A stretch of DNA of 64,000 nt, from NCBI RefSeq assembly GCF_900155425.1, contig NZ_LT700189.1, positions 675,787 to 739,786 of the forward strand. Direction: 5' to 3'. The notes below the pieces were generated by a model. That model searched no databases, was not told the origin of the DNA, and worked only from the letters and a program-made list of their open reading frames with translations. Below are positions 34,255 through 44,839 of the stretch, one piece after another (the stretch's first letter is position 1; every line of letters begins with the position of its first letter). This DNA comes from Parabacteroides massiliensis. GTDB taxonomy: Bacteria; Bacteroidota; Bacteroidia; Bacteroidales; Tannerellaceae. The position numbers were made by a program, and so were the translations under genes.

Positions 34255-34740
34255 CTACTCGTCTTTCTTTATGATATCCGCCACTTCCGCCCGTGCTTCC
34301 CGGATCAGATCTTCCGGTGCGATCCGTATTTGCAAACCCCGTTGTCCGGCACTGACATAAATGTGGTCGAACTGTCCGGCTGTGTGATGGATGTAGGTCG
34401 GGAAATGCTTTTTCATGCCGATGGGGGAACAGCCGCCACGGATATAGCCGGTGAGGGGCAGGAGTTCCTTGACCGGGATCATTTCACAGCTTTTGTTGCC
34501 GGAGACCTTGGCAGCCTTTTTCAGATCGACTTCGTCGGCACCGGGAATGACACAGACAAAATACCCGCTTTTGTCACCGTGCAGGACAAGCGTCTTGAAT
34601 ACTTGCGCGACATTCTCGCCTAACTGGCCGGCAACGTGTGTCGCGCTCAGATCGTTTTCATCTACTTCATAAGGAACCAACTGATAAGCGACTTTGGCTT
34701 TGTCCAGAAGGCGTGCTACGTTTGTTTTGTTGATTTTCAT
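34255..34740 (-). CDS. ybaK: YbaK-type aminoacyl-tRNA deacylase
   Basis: The 161-residue single-domain protein matches YbaK/EbsC, which removes mischarged Cys from tRNA-Pro. The family features are KTNVARLLDKAKVAYQ, the conserved Lys in VFKTLVLHGD, and YIRGGCSPIGMKK near residue 100. It lies 22 bp downstream of tex and is probably the last gene of a clpC-tex-ybaK unit, giving a proteostasis theme. Confidence 0.92.
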   Translation of the reverse strand: MKINKTNVARLLDKAKVAYQLVPYEVDENDLSATHVAGQLGENVAQVFKTLVLHGDKSGYFVCVIPGADEVDLKKAAKVSGNKSCEMIPVKELLPLTGYIRGGCSPIGMKKHFPTYIHHTAGQFDHIYVSAGQRGLQIRIAPEDLIREARAEVADIIKKDE

Positions 34741-34762
34741 CGCTACTATAAAAAGCTGTTTT

Positions 34763-36889
34763 TTATATTCCTTTCATAGAAAGCCCGACCCGTTTGCGCA
34801 CGAGGTCGACACTTAACACTTTCACTTTCACATGTTGATGGATCGAGACGACTTGCGTCGGATCGCTGACAAAGCGATCTGCAAGCTCGGATATATGAAC
34901 CAGTCCGTTCTCCTTGATGCCGACATCGACAAAACAGCCGAAATTCGTTATGTTGGTGACGATGCCCGGCAGCACTTGCCCTTCTTTCAGGTCTTCGATC
35001 GTTTTGACTGTCGGATCGAAAGAAAATACCTGGATGGTCTGGCGCGGATCGCGTCCCGGCTTGTCCAGTTCTTCCATGATATCCAGCAGGGTCGGCATCC
35101 CGACTTTGTCCGTTACATATTTCTTCAAGTCGAGCTTTTTCTTCAATTCCTTATTGCTGATCAGCTCGGCGACAGTACATTTCAAGTCTTTGGCCATCTG
35201 TTCGACGATCGGATAACTTTCAGGATGGACAGCCGAGTTGTCCAACGGGTTCTTGCCTCCCTGAATACGAAGGAAACCGGCGCTTTGTTCGAATGCCTTT
35301 TCTCCCATGCGGGGCACTTTCAGCAGTTCGCGGCGGGACCGGAAAGGCCCGTGTTCGGTACGGTAGTCGACAATGTTCTGTGCCAGTGCCGGACCGAGTC
35401 CGGAGATATAGGTCAGCAGATGTTTGCTTGCCGTGTTGACATTCACGCCAACCAGGTTCACGCAACTTTCCACCGTCTGGTCGAGACTCTTTTTCAGGGC
35501 GCCCTGCTCGACGTCATGCTGGTATTGCCCGACACCGATGCTTTTCGGATCGATCTTGACCAACTCGGCAAGCGGGTCCATCAGGCGACGGCCGATGCTG
35601 ACGGCGCCACGGACCGTCACGTCATATTCGGGAAACTCGTCGCGGGCGATCTTGGAGGCGGAATAGATGGACGCTCCGTTCTCGCTGACCACGAATACCT
35701 GCACCTTGCGGTCGTAGCGGATATTGGTGATGAACTGTTCCGTCTCGCGGCTTGCCGTCCCGTTCCCGATAGCGATGGCGTCGATGGCGTATGTGGCGAC
35801 CAATTGTGCCACTTTGGCAGCCGCTTTGCTTTTTTCGTTCTGGGGCGGATGGGGATAGATCGCTTCGTTATGCAACAATGTCCCTTGCGCATCGAGGCAA
35901 ACCAGTTTGCAACCGGTACGGTAGCCGGGATCGACACCCAACACGCGCTTCTGTCCCAATGGCGGCGCCAACAACAGTTGGCGCAGGTTCTCGGCAAACA
36001 CGCGTATCGCCTCTTCGTCGGCTTTCGCCTTGCTCAGGTTGGCAAATTCGGTTTCGATGGAAGGTTTCAACAAGCGCTTGAAAGAGTCGTCTACGGCTGC
36101 CGATACCTGGTCGGACGCTTCGCCCCGTCCTTTCACGAAACGGCGTTTCAGACGATCCAGGCAGCCCTCCGTGTCTGGTGAAATGCTTACACGCAGAATG
36201 CCTTCCGCTTCGCCTCGGCGCAGGGCCAGCAGGCGGTGTGAACTCGTTCGGTTCAGCGGTTCGCTGAATTCGAAATAATCGCGGTACTTGGCGCCCTCTT
36301 CCTCTTTTCCTTTGACGACTTTGGAGGTGATAACCGCTGTGTGCGAGAATGAATTCCGGACGGCGTTACGTGCCTCTTCGTTCTCGTTCACCCATTCGGC
36401 AATGATGTCGCGTGCTCCTTGCAACGCATCTTCTTCGCTCTTCACATCTCCTTTGACAAAGGTCGCCGCGCGGGCGGACAAATCCCGTTCGTTCTGCATC
36501 ATCACAACTTTGGCAAGAGGTTCGAGCCCTTTCCTGCGGGCGATCTCCGCTTTGGTGACTCGTTTGGGTTTGTAGGGCAGATACAGGTCTTCTATTTCGG
36601 TGCTGTCCCACGAATCCTCGATCCGTTTTTTCAGTTCGGGAGTCAGTTTGCCTTGTTCTTCTATAGAAGACAAGATACTTTCTTTTCTCTTCTTCAGTTC
36701 GGTCAACTTGTCCAACTGGTCTTTGATATTGCCGATCTGGACTTCATCCAGTCCTCCGGTCACCTCTTTGCGGTACCGGCTGATGAAGGGAATTGTCGCT
36801 CCTTCTCCCAGCAACCCGATGGTCCGTTCCACCTGTCCGGCCGGAATGTTCAGGCTGCGGGAGATCAGCGTATGAAATGATGTTACCAT
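34763..36889 (-). CDS. tex: Tex-family RNA-binding transcription accessory protein
   Basis: The 708-residue protein has the Tex domain order: N-terminal helical domain, YqgF-like RNase fold (VLGVDPGYRTGCKLVCLD), helix-hairpin-helix repeats (TYISGLGPALAQNIVDYR), and a C-terminal S1 RNA-binding domain (LPGIVTNITNFGCFVDVGI). Tex binds nucleic acids and associates with RNA polymerase. It lies 12 bp downstream of clpC on the same strand. Confidence 0.95.
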   Translation of the reverse strand: MVTSFHTLISRSLNIPAGQVERTIGLLGEGATIPFISRYRKEVTGGLDEVQIGNIKDQLDKLTELKKRKESILSSIEEQGKLTPELKKRIEDSWDSTEIEDLYLPYKPKRVTKAEIARRKGLEPLAKVVMMQNERDLSARAATFVKGDVKSEEDALQGARDIIAEWVNENEEARNAVRNSFSHTAVITSKVVKGKEEEGAKYRDYFEFSEPLNRTSSHRLLALRRGEAEGILRVSISPDTEGCLDRLKRRFVKGRGEASDQVSAAVDDSFKRLLKPSIETEFANLSKAKADEEAIRVFAENLRQLLLAPPLGQKRVLGVDPGYRTGCKLVCLDAQGTLLHNEAIYPHPPQNEKSKAAAKVAQLVATYAIDAIAIGNGTASRETEQFITNIRYDRKVQVFVVSENGASIYSASKIARDEFPEYDVTVRGAVSIGRRLMDPLAELVKIDPKSIGVGQYQHDVEQGALKKSLDQTVESCVNLVGVNVNTASKHLLTYISGLGPALAQNIVDYRTEHGPFRSRRELLKVPRMGEKAFEQSAGFLRIQGGKNPLDNSAVHPESYPIVEQMAKDLKCTVAELISNKELKKKLDLKKYVTDKVGMPTLLDIMEELDKPGRDPRQTIQVFSFDPTVKTIEDLKEGQVLPGIVTNITNFGCFVDVGIKENGLVHISELADRFVSDPTQVVSIHQHVKVKVLSVDLVRKRVGLSMKGI

Positions 36890-36901
36890 ATATTCTAAAA
36901 A

Positions 36902-39490
36902 TCAGGATTCGGATGCCTGTTCGCTCTTCTTTACGTTCGTGACGATTTCCTGTTTGTCCTTATCGAAGTCGACAACGATCGTATCTCCTTCGCCGACAGA
37001 CGCACGGATAATCATTTCAGCCATTTCGTCTTCCAGGTATTTCTGGATGGCGCGTTTCAGCGGACGTGCCCCGAACTGGATGTCATAGCCTTTGGTGGCG
37101 ATAAAATCTTTGGCGGCATCTGTCAGTTCCAATGAATATCCCAGGCCGGCCACACGTTTGTAAAGGCCTTGCAACTCGATATCGATGATCTTATGGATCG
37201 CTTCCTTATCCAGTTGGTCGAACATGATGATGTCGTCCACACGGTTCAGGAACTCCGGAGCGAACGCCTTGTTCAACGCTTTCTGGATGACACTGCGCGA
37301 AAAGTCCTTATCCGGTTCACCGGCTGCCTGCGAACTGAAACCGACACCACGGCCGAAGTCTTTCAACTGGCGTGTACCGATATTGGATGTCATGATCAGA
37401 ATCGTATTCTTAAAGTCTATCCGTCTGCCAAGGCTGTCAGTCAGACGGCCTTCGTCCAAGACTTGCAGCAGCAGGTTGAACACGTCCGGATGCGCTTTTT
37501 CGATTTCATCCAGAAGGACGACAGAGTAGGGTTTACGGCGGACCTTCTCGGTCAACTGGCCGCCTTCTTCATAACCTACATATCCCGGAGGCGCACCGAT
37601 CAGACGGGACACCGCAAACTTTTCAAGGTATTCGCTCATGTCGATACGGACCAAAGCGTCTGCCGAATCAAACAGATATTCAGCCAATTTCTTGGCCAGA
37701 TGAGTCTTGCCGACACCTGTCGGTCCTAAGAACATGAACGTCCCGATCGGTTTGTTCGGATCCTTCAGCCCGACGCGGTTACGCTGGATCGCTTTTACTA
37801 TCTTCTGGACGGCATCATCCTGGCCGACCACTTTCTTCTTCAGGTTCTCGGCCATTTCGAGCAGCTTCAGGTTTTCAGCTTTTGCGATACGCTGAACGGG
37901 AACTCCTGACATCATGGCTACAACTTCTGCCACCTTATCTTCATCCACCGTTTCGCGGTGTTCCTGCAATTCCTGTTCCCATTTCGCTTTGGCCGCTTCC
38001 AGCTGCAGGAGATACTGGCGCTCCTTGTCGCGGAAGCTGGCTGCCAGCTCGAAGTTCTGCGACTTAACGGCCGCGAGCTTCTCCGTCTTGGTCGCTTCGA
38101 TCTTGGCTTCCAGTTCTTCGATGCTCTTCGGAACCGTGATATTAGATATATGTACGCGAGAACCGGCTTCATCCAACGCATCGATCGCCTTATCGGGGAA
38201 GTTGCGGTCGCTGATGTAACGTTCCGTCAGCTTCACACAAGCCTGCAGGGCTTCGGGCGTATAGATCACGTTGTGGTGTTCTTCGTAGCGGGCCTTGATG
38301 TTTTGCAGGATTTGCAACGTCTCTTCCGCTGTTGTCGGATCGACGATCACTTTCTGGAAACGACGTTCCAACGCTCCGTCTTTCTCGATATTCTTACGGT
38401 ATTCATCGAGCGTCGTAGCGCCGATACATTGTATTTCGCCACGGGCCAAAGCCGGCTTCAGCATATTGGCGGCATCCATTGAACCGGAAGCCGAACCCGC
38501 ACCGACGATCGTATGTATCTCATCGATAAACAGAATGATGTTCGGGTTCTTCGACAGTTCGTTCAGGATCGCTTTGATACGCTCTTCAAACTGGCCGCGG
38601 TATTTGGTCCCTGCCACGATAGAGGCCATATCCAGGCTGATCACGCGCTTGTCGAACAATACGCGGGAAACTTTACGCTGGATGATACGCAGGGCCAAGC
38701 CTTCCACGATCGCCGATTTGCCGACACCCGGTTCGCCGATCAGAACAGGATTGTTTTTCTTGCGACGGCTCAATATCTGCGCCAGGCGTTCGATTTCTTT
38801 CTCGCGTCCGACAATCGGGTCGAGGCGGTTTTCCGCTGCCGCGCGTGTCATATCCGTACCGAAGTTATCCAACACAGGCGTGTCGTTCGGCGATTTGGGC
38901 TGTGCCGATCCGGCTCCGGAAGAGGAGCGGGGAGACTCCCGACGGGAAGAGAAATCATCGTCTTCGTCTTCATCATCGTCTGTGTAACCATCGCTGATTT
39001 CCTCAAAATGTTCGGCAACGTCTTCACCGGCAAAATCCTCCATGCGCTTCAAACCCGTACCGCTCACCAGGTAATTATATATGCTGCGATACGTTATGCC
39101 CGCTTCGTTCAGCACTTTTGCCGCAACGTTAAACTCTTCTTTCAGAATGGCCAGAAGCAGATGTTCCGTTCCGGTTTCTTCTTTCTTGAACAAGCGCGAT
39201 TCAAGCATGCTCATACGCAAGACACGCTCGGTTGTTTTACTGATGGCGATGTCATGCTGGACAGCTTCTTCGGCATCGATTGTATTCTTGATTTCTTGTT
39301 CGATCTTTCCTTTAATAGCCCACTCGTCGACATTCAGTTCACGCAGGGCCTGCACGGCTTTCCCTTCGCCGTCGCGAATAATTCCAAGCATTAAGTGTTC
39401 CGGTCCGATATAACTGTTCTGAAGCCTTGCTGCTTCTTCGCGGCTATATTCAATAACGTCCATTAATCTCTTTGAATAGTTATTTTTCAT
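36902..39490 (-). CDS. clpC: ClpC-type AAA+ unfoldase
   Basis: The product of about 862 residues has an N-terminal Clp repeat domain, two AAA+ modules (Walker [14 protein letters not shown] and [13 protein letters not shown]) and a UVR-like helical motif between them ([19 protein letters not shown]), which distinguishes ClpC from ClpB. It unfolds proteins for ClpP. A linker after the N-domain (about 165-200) is very acidic. The ATG at 39490 is chosen because the -7 promoter element sits at 39516-39523, so the longer frame would begin before transcription. It diverges from gyrA. Confidence 0.95.
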   Translation of the reverse strand: MKNNYSKRLMDVIEYSREEAARLQNSYIGPEHLMLGIIRDGEGKAVQALRELNVDEWAIKGKIEQEIKNTIDAEEAVQHDIAISKTTERVLRMSMLESRLFKKEETGTEHLLLAILKEEFNVAAKVLNEAGITYRSIYNYLVSGTGLKRMEDFAGEDVAEHFEEISDGYTDDDEDEDDDFSSRRESPRSSSGAGSAQPKSPNDTPVLDNFGTDMTRAAAENRLDPIVGREKEIERLAQILSRRKKNNPVLIGEPGVGKSAIVEGLALRIIQRKVSRVLFDKRVISLDMASIVAGTKYRGQFEERIKAILNELSKNPNIILFIDEIHTIVGAGSASGSMDAANMLKPALARGEIQCIGATTLDEYRKNIEKDGALERRFQKVIVDPTTAEETLQILQNIKARYEEHHNVIYTPEALQACVKLTERYISDRNFPDKAIDALDEAGSRVHISNITVPKSIEELEAKIEATKTEKLAAVKSQNFELAASFRDKERQYLLQLEAAKAKWEQELQEHRETVDEDKVAEVVAMMSGVPVQRIAKAENLKLLEMAENLKKKVVGQDDAVQKIVKAIQRNRVGLKDPNKPIGTFMFLGPTGVGKTHLAKKLAEYLFDSADALVRIDMSEYLEKFAVSRLIGAPPGYVGYEEGGQLTEKVRRKPYSVVLLDEIEKAHPDVFNLLLQVLDEGRLTDSLGRRIDFKNTILIMTSNIGTRQLKDFGRGVGFSSQAAGEPDKDFSRSVIQKALNKAFAPEFLNRVDDIIMFDQLDKEAIHKIIDIELQGLYKRVAGLGYSLELTDAAKDFIATKGYDIQFGARPLKRAIQKYLEDEMAEMIIRASVGEGDTIVVDFDKDKQEIVTNVKKSEQASES

Positions 39491-39515
39491 ATTATAATAA
39501 TGTACTGTGATCATG

Positions 39516-39523
39516 CAAATGTA
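39516..39523 (-). promoter_or_regulatory. -7 element of clpC
   Basis: Minus-strand TACATTTG matches TAnnTTTG and decides the clpC start codon, which lies 25 bp downstream. Confidence 0.6.
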
Positions 39524-39861
39524 ATAAACTCTCGCTATATATCTAACAAAATCCGTGCCATTATTCCTTAAAAGAAAATAAAGCAGACGAAAGCAAATTT
39601 GTCATATTATCATAAATAACAAGCTTATTCCACCATAAAGAAACGTTAAAAAATATTACCCTATAGTGTAATTCTAAAAACATGCCCTACTAATCCCATT
39701 TTCATGGGGTGGTAGTTTCATTTTGATAGTTTGGATCCGGATCTCCCCGGACAAGTAAATTCTAAAATTTCGAGCCAAAAACTTTCGTGATACACGGAAA
39801 AGCCTTACCTTAGTGCACTTTTTGAAAGGTGAGATATTGAGTGTAATTAATATAAAACTAA
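39524..39861 (+). promoter_or_regulatory. clpC-gyrA intergenic region with gyrA promoter
   Basis: This 338-bp divergent spacer holds no convincing gene. A probable gyrA -7 element, TACCTTAG (one mismatch to TAnnTTTG), is at 39806-39813. An imperfect hairpin with a CCCAT/ATGGG core and a flanking CTAC/GTAG pairing spans about 39687-39715. Beyond this it is AT-rich with no recognised RNA. Confidence 0.4.
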
Positions 39862-42471
39862 ATGGTTGATCAAGACAGAATTATTAAGATTAACATCGAG
39901 GAGGAAATGAAATCGGCATACATTGACTATTCAATGTCTGTCATAGTTTCGCGTGCCCTTCCGGATGTTAGGGATGGTTTTAAACCGGTTCATCGTCGTA
40001 TTTTATTCGGGATGAATGAATTAGGTAACACATCCGACAAACCTTATAAAAAATCTGCGAGAATTGTTGGTGAAGTTTTAGGTAAATACCATCCACACGG
40101 CGACTCGTCCGTCTATTTCGCAATGGTTCGTATGGCACAGACATGGTCTATGCGCTATACACTGGTGGATGGACAAGGAAACTTCGGTTCGGTGGACGGC
40201 GACAGCCCTGCCGCCATGCGTTACACGGAAGCAAGGTTAAGCAAGCTTGCCGAAGAAATGCTTCGCGATATAGACAAAGACACGGTTGATTTCCAGCTTA
40301 ACTTCGACGATACGCTGAAAGAACCGACCGTATTGCCGACTCGCATTCCGAACCTGCTGGTAAACGGTGCTTCCGGTATTGCCGTCGGTATGGCAACAAA
40401 CATGCCGACACACAACCTTAGCGAGGTGCTGGATGGCTGTATGGCATACATCGATGCCCACGGAGAAATGGAAGTGGCTGATTTGATGCAATATATCAAA
40501 GCACCGGATTTCCCGACCGGCGCAACCATCTATGGATATGCCGGCGTAAAAGATGCCTTCGAAACAGGTAAAGGGCGCATTGTCCTGCGAGGCAAAGCAG
40601 AAATCGAGACGGAAAACAACCACGAGAAGATTATCATTTCGGAAATACCCTACGGTGTAAATAAAGCCGAACTGATCAAATACATTGCCGATTTAGTGAA
40701 CGAAAAGCGCATAGACGGCATATCGAATGTAAACGACGAGTCGGACCGCCAAGGCATGAGAATCGTCGTAGACGTGAAAAGAGATGCAAATTCGAGCGTC
40801 GTGCTCAACAAGCTGTACAAGATGACGGCATTGCAGTCCTCTTTCAGCGTCAACAATATCGCCCTGGTGAACGGACGCCCCAAATTGCTCAATCTGAAAG
40901 ATTTGATCAAAGCGTTTGTCGACCATAGACATGAAGTCGTGATCCGCCGTACGAAATACGACTTGAAGAAAGCCGAAGAACGCGCCCATATCCTGGAAGG
41001 TCTCATCATAGCTTCCGACAATATCGACGAAGTCATCGCGATCATCAAATCGTCTAAAAGCCCGGTTGAAGCCGTCGAACGGCTGAAAGAACGTTTCTCC
41101 CTGTCGGACGTACAGGCTCGCGCCATCGTGGAAATGAGACTTCGCCAGTTGACAGGCCTGGAACAAGACAAACTTCGTGCAGAATATGAAGAAATCGAAA
41201 AATTAATCGCATATTTGAAGGAAATTCTGGAAAATGACGATCTTTGTATGAAAGTCATCAAAGACGAGTTGCAGGAAATCAAGGACAAGTACGGAGACGA
41301 GCGCAAGACAGACATCGTCTATGCCTCAGAAGAGCTTAATCCTGAAGACTTCTATGCGGATGACGAGATGATCATCACCATCTCCCACATGGGATACATC
41401 AAGCGTACGCCGCTCAGTGAATTCCGTGCTCAGGGACGCGGCGGAGTAGGGGCCAAAGGTTCTGAAACACGTGATGAAGATTTCGTGGAATACATCTACC
41501 CGGCTTCCATGCACGCCACCTTGCTGATTTTTACAGCAAAAGGAAAATGCTATTGGCTGAAAGTATTCGAAATCCCGGAAGGAGCAAAGAACTCGAAAGG
41601 AAGAGCGATCCAGAACTTGTTGAACATCGAACAAGACGACAAAGTCAATGCCTTCATCCGCGTAAAGAAACTGACGACAGATACAGAGTTTATCAATTCT
41701 CATTACCTGTTGTTCTGCACAAAGAAAGGCGTGATCAAGAAGACACTGCTGGAAGCATATTCCCGTCCCCGCCAGAATGGCGTGAATGCCATCACATTGC
41801 GTGAAGACGACGGCCTGATCGAAGTTTGTATGACAAACGGCAACAATGAAGTCCTGATTGCAAACCGCAACGGACGTGCCATCCGTTTCCACGAAAACGC
41901 AGTACGCGTTATGGGCCGTACCGCATCCGGAGTGAGAGGCATGACACTTGATGACGATCCGAACGACGAAGTCGTAGGAATGGTTTGCGTCAAGGACAAA
42001 GAAAAGGAAACCGTACTGGTAGTGTCCGAACAAGGTTACGGCAAACGTTCCAATATCGAAGATTATCGTATTACGAACCGTGGAGGTAAAGGTGTCAAAA
42101 CCATCAACATTACGGAAAAGACCGGTAAACTTGTTGCCATCAAGAATGTTACGGAAGAAAACGATATTATGATCATTAATAAATCCGGTATCGCAATCCG
42201 TATGAAGGTATCCGATCTGAATGTCATCGGACGTGCGACACAAGGAGTACGCCTGATCAATTTAGGGAAACGTAATGACGAAATCGCCTCTGTATGTAAA
42301 GTACTGTCACAGACTGAAGAAGAAATCGCCGAAGAAAAAGCACAACGCGAAGCTTCAGAAAATGCGGCAAGTCATGAACATCCGATAGAGAATACCGGTT
42401 TCGAAGATGTCTCTGATGATGTCGAAAGCAATGAAAATGCAAACGATACAGAAGAAACAACGGAGGAATAA
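39862..42471 (+). CDS. gyrA: DNA gyrase subunit A
   Basis: The 869-residue subunit contains the breakage-reunion domain with catalytic Tyr121 ([11 protein letters not shown]) and the C-terminal pinwheel of GyrA boxes (from about 520; [13 protein letters not shown] is the GyrA-box-type motif). In the quinolone region ([17 protein letters not shown]) Ser82 matches E. coli Ser83, and a Phe occupies the position of Asp87. The last 60 residues are strongly acidic (EEIAEEKAQ ... [11 protein letters not shown]). With GyrB it introduces negative supercoils. The TPR gene follows after 41 bp. Confidence 0.97.
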   Translation: MVDQDRIIKINIEEEMKSAYIDYSMSVIVSRALPDVRDGFKPVHRRILFGMNELGNTSDKPYKKSARIVGEVLGKYHPHGDSSVYFAMVRMAQTWSMRYTLVDGQGNFGSVDGDSPAAMRYTEARLSKLAEEMLRDIDKDTVDFQLNFDDTLKEPTVLPTRIPNLLVNGASGIAVGMATNMPTHNLSEVLDGCMAYIDAHGEMEVADLMQYIKAPDFPTGATIYGYAGVKDAFETGKGRIVLRGKAEIETENNHEKIIISEIPYGVNKAELIKYIADLVNEKRIDGISNVNDESDRQGMRIVVDVKRDANSSVVLNKLYKMTALQSSFSVNNIALVNGRPKLLNLKDLIKAFVDHRHEVVIRRTKYDLKKAEERAHILEGLIIASDNIDEVIAIIKSSKSPVEAVERLKERFSLSDVQARAIVEMRLRQLTGLEQDKLRAEYEEIEKLIAYLKEILENDDLCMKVIKDELQEIKDKYGDERKTDIVYASEELNPEDFYADDEMIITISHMGYIKRTPLSEFRAQGRGGVGAKGSETRDEDFVEYIYPASMHATLLIFTAKGKCYWLKVFEIPEGAKNSKGRAIQNLLNIEQDDKVNAFIRVKKLTTDTEFINSHYLLFCTKKGVIKKTLLEAYSRPRQNGVNAITLREDDGLIEVCMTNGNNEVLIANRNGRAIRFHENAVRVMGRTASGVRGMTLDDDPNDEVVGMVCVKDKEKETVLVVSEQGYGKRSNIEDYRITNRGGKGVKTINITEKTGKLVAIKNVTEENDIMIINKSGIAIRMKVSDLNVIGRATQGVRLINLGKRNDEIASVCKVLSQTEEEIAEEKAQREASENAASHEHPIENTGFEDVSDDVESNENANDTEETTEE

Positions 42472-42512
42472 TTTAAACAAAATAGAATATTAATCTCAAA
42501 TCACTATCACAA

Positions 42513-43739
42513 ATGAAACGAGTATTATTAACAGTTGCACTATGTGTTGCAGCATCTGCCTCTTTCGCACAGAAAAAAGTCGTAAGCGAGGCACAGAGTA
42601 TCGCAAAAGGCAGTAATGCAGATTTCGGAGAAGCCAGAACCTTGATCAAAGGTGCATTGGAAAATCCGGAAACTAAAAATGACGCTAAAACTTGGTATGT
42701 AGCAGGTTTTATTGAAGATCAGCAGTTCAATGCTGAAAGAGCTAAACAAATCTTGGGACAGCAACCCAACGAACCGGTTATGTACGAAGCTCTGTATGGT
42801 ATTTTACCTTATTTCCAGAAAGCCTACGAACTGGATCAGTTGCCAAACGAAAAAGGTAAAGTAAAACCTAAATTCACAAAAGATATCCAAAGTATCCTGA
42901 GTGCAAACCATGTATATCTGTTCAACGGTGGAGCATATTACTTCGATAAACAAGAGTACAAGAAAGCATACGATTTCTTCAACCAGTATGTGGAAATATC
43001 CGAACTGCCAATGTTTGCAGGAACTCAGACAGCAGAAAAAGACTCGACATTCATGACAGTTCAGTTCTACGCAGCAGCAGCCGCTTCTTTAACAAAAGAT
43101 TCCAAATTAGCTATTGCCGCCCTGGAACGTGCAAAGAAAACTCCCTATCGTCAATATGATGTTTATCAGTATCTTTGCTACGAATATGGAGAAGCAAAAA
43201 CAGCTCAGGACTCTCTTATGCTGGAAAAAACATTTGAAGAAGGTATGCAGATTTTCCCGGATTCAGCTTTCTTTTTGAATAACTTGATCAACACCTACAT
43301 CTATTCCAATAGAAATGAAAAAGCAGTGGAAATGCTGAATGTTGCAATCCAGAAAAACCCGAACGATGCAAACCTTTACAATGTAATGGGACGTGTCTAT
43401 GAAACAGGACTGAAAGATAATGACAATGCAGAAAAATACTTCAAAACAGCATTGGAAAAAGATCCGAATCTGACAGATGCACTTTCTAACATCGGCCGTA
43501 TCTATTACAATCAGGGTGTGAACAAACTGAGTGAAGCCAATATGATCAATGATAGCAAGAAATATCAGGAAGAATTAGGCTTGGCAAAAGAATTGTTCAA
43601 AAAAGCTCTTCCATATTATAAGAAAGCTCATGAAGCAGACCCCGGAAAGATGGATAACATGATTGCTTTGAGAGGTATCTATTACAATCTGAACATGGGT
43701 CCGGAACTGGAAGCTATCGAAGCAGAAATGAATAAATAA
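42513..43739 (+). CDS. Exported tetratricopeptide repeat protein
   Basis: The 408-residue protein has a cleavable signal peptide (MKRVLLTVALCVAASASFAQ) and is helical throughout, with TPR units clear from about residue 250 onward (NEKAVEMLNVAIQKNPND, DNAEKYFKTALEKDPNLTDAL). It is probably a periplasmic scaffold. Gene order behind gyrA and the strong terminator downstream suggest co-transcription with gyrA. Partner proteins are unknown. Confidence 0.88.
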   Translation: MKRVLLTVALCVAASASFAQKKVVSEAQSIAKGSNADFGEARTLIKGALENPETKNDAKTWYVAGFIEDQQFNAERAKQILGQQPNEPVMYEALYGILPYFQKAYELDQLPNEKGKVKPKFTKDIQSILSANHVYLFNGGAYYFDKQEYKKAYDFFNQYVEISELPMFAGTQTAEKDSTFMTVQFYAAAAASLTKDSKLAIAALERAKKTPYRQYDVYQYLCYEYGEAKTAQDSLMLEKTFEEGMQIFPDSAFFLNNLINTYIYSNRNEKAVEMLNVAIQKNPNDANLYNVMGRVYETGLKDNDNAEKYFKTALEKDPNLTDALSNIGRIYYNQGVNKLSEANMINDSKKYQEELGLAKELFKKALPYYKKAHEADPGKMDNMIALRGIYYNLNMGPELEAIEAEMNK

Positions 43740-43762
43740 AATAGCTCAGAAAATTTATTGAT

Positions 43763-43796
43763 AAAGGAGTTCTCTGAATTGAGAGCTCCTTTTTTT
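43763..43796 (+). terminator. Intrinsic terminator of the gyrA-TPR unit
   Basis: A 12-bp stem (43763-43774 with 43781-43792, one G-U pair) with a 6-nt loop is followed by a T tract. It sits inside a wider 12-bp inverted repeat, ATTTATTGATAA / TTATCAATAAAT (outer limits about 43754-43829). Confidence 0.9.
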
Positions 43797-43799
43797 ATG

Positions 43800-43967
43800 T
43801 AAAAACTCTTTTTCCCGTTATCAATAAATCTTTTCCGCGATGTAGAGGAATCTTTTTCAATGTTGGGTGCAGAACCGGTTGCTATGAGTGCGTTAGGAGG
43901 ATCTTGTGCCGTTCTCATCCTGAAGTTCCACAATCCTATTAAACATAATCGTAATTATTTTAATTAA
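43800..43967 (+). other. Unassigned open stretch, possible gene remnant
   Basis: After the terminator, one plus-strand frame stays open and reads protein-like sequence (RDVEESFSMLGAEPVAMSAL, then GGSCAVLILKFHNPIKHN) to a stop near 43967. It has no credible start or promoter, so it may be the end of a decayed gene. I do not recognise the family. An overlapping minus-strand frame is also open, so chance cannot be excluded. Confidence 0.25.
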
Positions 43968-43999
43968 AAGCCTGAAACAGAAGCAGATAGCATATAAAT

Positions 44000-44029
44000 A
44001 AAAATCCGCATCCAGCTTCACAGCTACAT
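44000..44029. repeat. Left copy of a 30-nt direct repeat
   Basis: This copy is identical over 30 nt to 44973-45002. It begins AAAAATCCGCATCCAGC and ends GCTACAT. Here the sequence after the repeat differs from the right copy, so the hairpin found at the right copy is missing. The two copies bracket the DUF4160/DUF2442 pair. Confidence 0.9.
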
Positions 44030-44041
44030 ATAAAATGACAT

Positions 44042-44073
44042 AAAAAAGGCGTGACCATTGCCACGCCTAAAAA
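44042..44073 (-). terminator. Terminator after the DUF2442-type gene
   Basis: A 7-bp GC-rich stem, AGGCGTG/CACGCCT (44047-44053 with 44062-44068), is followed on the minus strand by a run of T. It lies five bases after the gene's stop codon and within the repeat-flanked island. Confidence 0.85.
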
Positions 44074-44077
44074 GTTG

Positions 44078-44494
44078 TTAGACTGCTATTAATTCTTCTC
44101 CCAATACATGTAATGCTTCTTTTATTTGCATTTTCCTCTGAATGCTTGGTTTTTTAATGCCGTAAATATATTTAGAAAGAAGACTTTTATTAATTCCCAT
44201 ACTCCGTGCTACTTCTGACACGTTCAGTTGAGGGAAGCGTTTAAATATGGCAGCTATTTCATTTTCATAATCAGGCTCCACAGTCTCGAAGAAACTGGAA
44301 ATATGAATATCTTCATCTAATGATTCCCAACGGACATCATCACCAAACTTTCCTATCTTGAAATTAAGACGATCTTTATCACTTGCTTCTTTCAGTAAAG
44401 GAAATGCTTCTAACGGACGACTGAAAGTTTTTCCTGTGTCCGTTTTCATATAAATGCGATTTGCGTCAAACCAAATGTCTTTTATTATATCCAT
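44078..44494 (-). CDS. DUF2442-type protein with C-terminal helix-turn-helix
   Basis: The 138-residue protein begins with a compact beta domain of the DUF2442 type (DIWFDANRIYMKTDTGKTFSRPLEAFPLL, split here over two motifs: FDANRIYMKTDTGKT and RPLEAFPLLKEA). It ends with an HTH that resembles XRE/Cro-type DNA binding (NVSEVARSMGINKSLLSKYI). The combination suits an autoregulating antitoxin-like protein. It lies 18 bp downstream of the DUF4160 gene on the same strand, so the two form a pair. It is intact and has its own terminator. Confidence 0.75.
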   Translation of the reverse strand: MDIIKDIWFDANRIYMKTDTGKTFSRPLEAFPLLKEASDKDRLNFKIGKFGDDVRWESLDEDIHISSFFETVEPDYENEIAAIFKRFPQLNVSEVARSMGINKSLLSKYIYGIKKPSIQRKMQIKEALHVLGEELIAV

Positions 44495-44512
44495 AACTTT
44501 TAGTTTTATTGA

Positions 44513-44749
44513 TTATTCTCCGTGATATCTTCTCCAAGCGTCAATTATATCATCTTGATATGTTTCAATAATCACCAATGCTTTTTTTTAATCCTTTGGC
44601 TTTATACCATTATTCGATACAAGTTCTATTTTGGAATAAACATTAACTTTTGCCTTACCATCACCATTTTCTATATGAACATGAATAGGCAAATGTTCTT
44701 CTGAATAGAAATAAAATCGAATACCAAAAAGTTCAAATAAAGTTGGCAT
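44513..44749 (-). pseudogene. DUF4160 gene with an in-frame nonsense codon
   Basis: From the ATG at 44749 the frame reads MPTLFELFGIRFYFYSEEH and continues through HVHIENGDGKAKVNV to GIKPKD, then meets TAA at 44588-44590. The same frame continues without any shift for 24 more codons (KKALVIIETYQDDIIDAW, then RRYHGE) to a second stop at 44513-44515, 18 bp before the DUF2442 start. DUF4160 proteins normally include this C-terminal helix, so the first stop is probably a recent TTA to TAA change. The truncated form keeps the HxH region but loses about a third of the domain. Stop-codon readthrough cannot be ruled out. Confidence 0.8.
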
Positions 44750-44839
44750 AACTACATGATGTTTAATTTTATGATACAAATAAAGGGATAAATATTTATC
44801 CCTGCAAATAAACAGCCGAAAAAATAGCGGCAACTTCAA

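Noticed and set aside
34832-36181. Plus-strand ORF of 449 codons
   Set aside because: It is antisense to tex, with no domain or start signals.
39862-42471. Quinolone-resistance change in GyrA
   Set aside because: Ser82 is intact. The Phe at the Asp87-equivalent position is probably normal for this group and cannot be called a resistance mutation.
43682-43933. Minus-strand ORF of 83 codons
   Set aside because: It runs through the gyrA-TPR terminator and the end of the TPR gene, so it is unlikely to be expressed.
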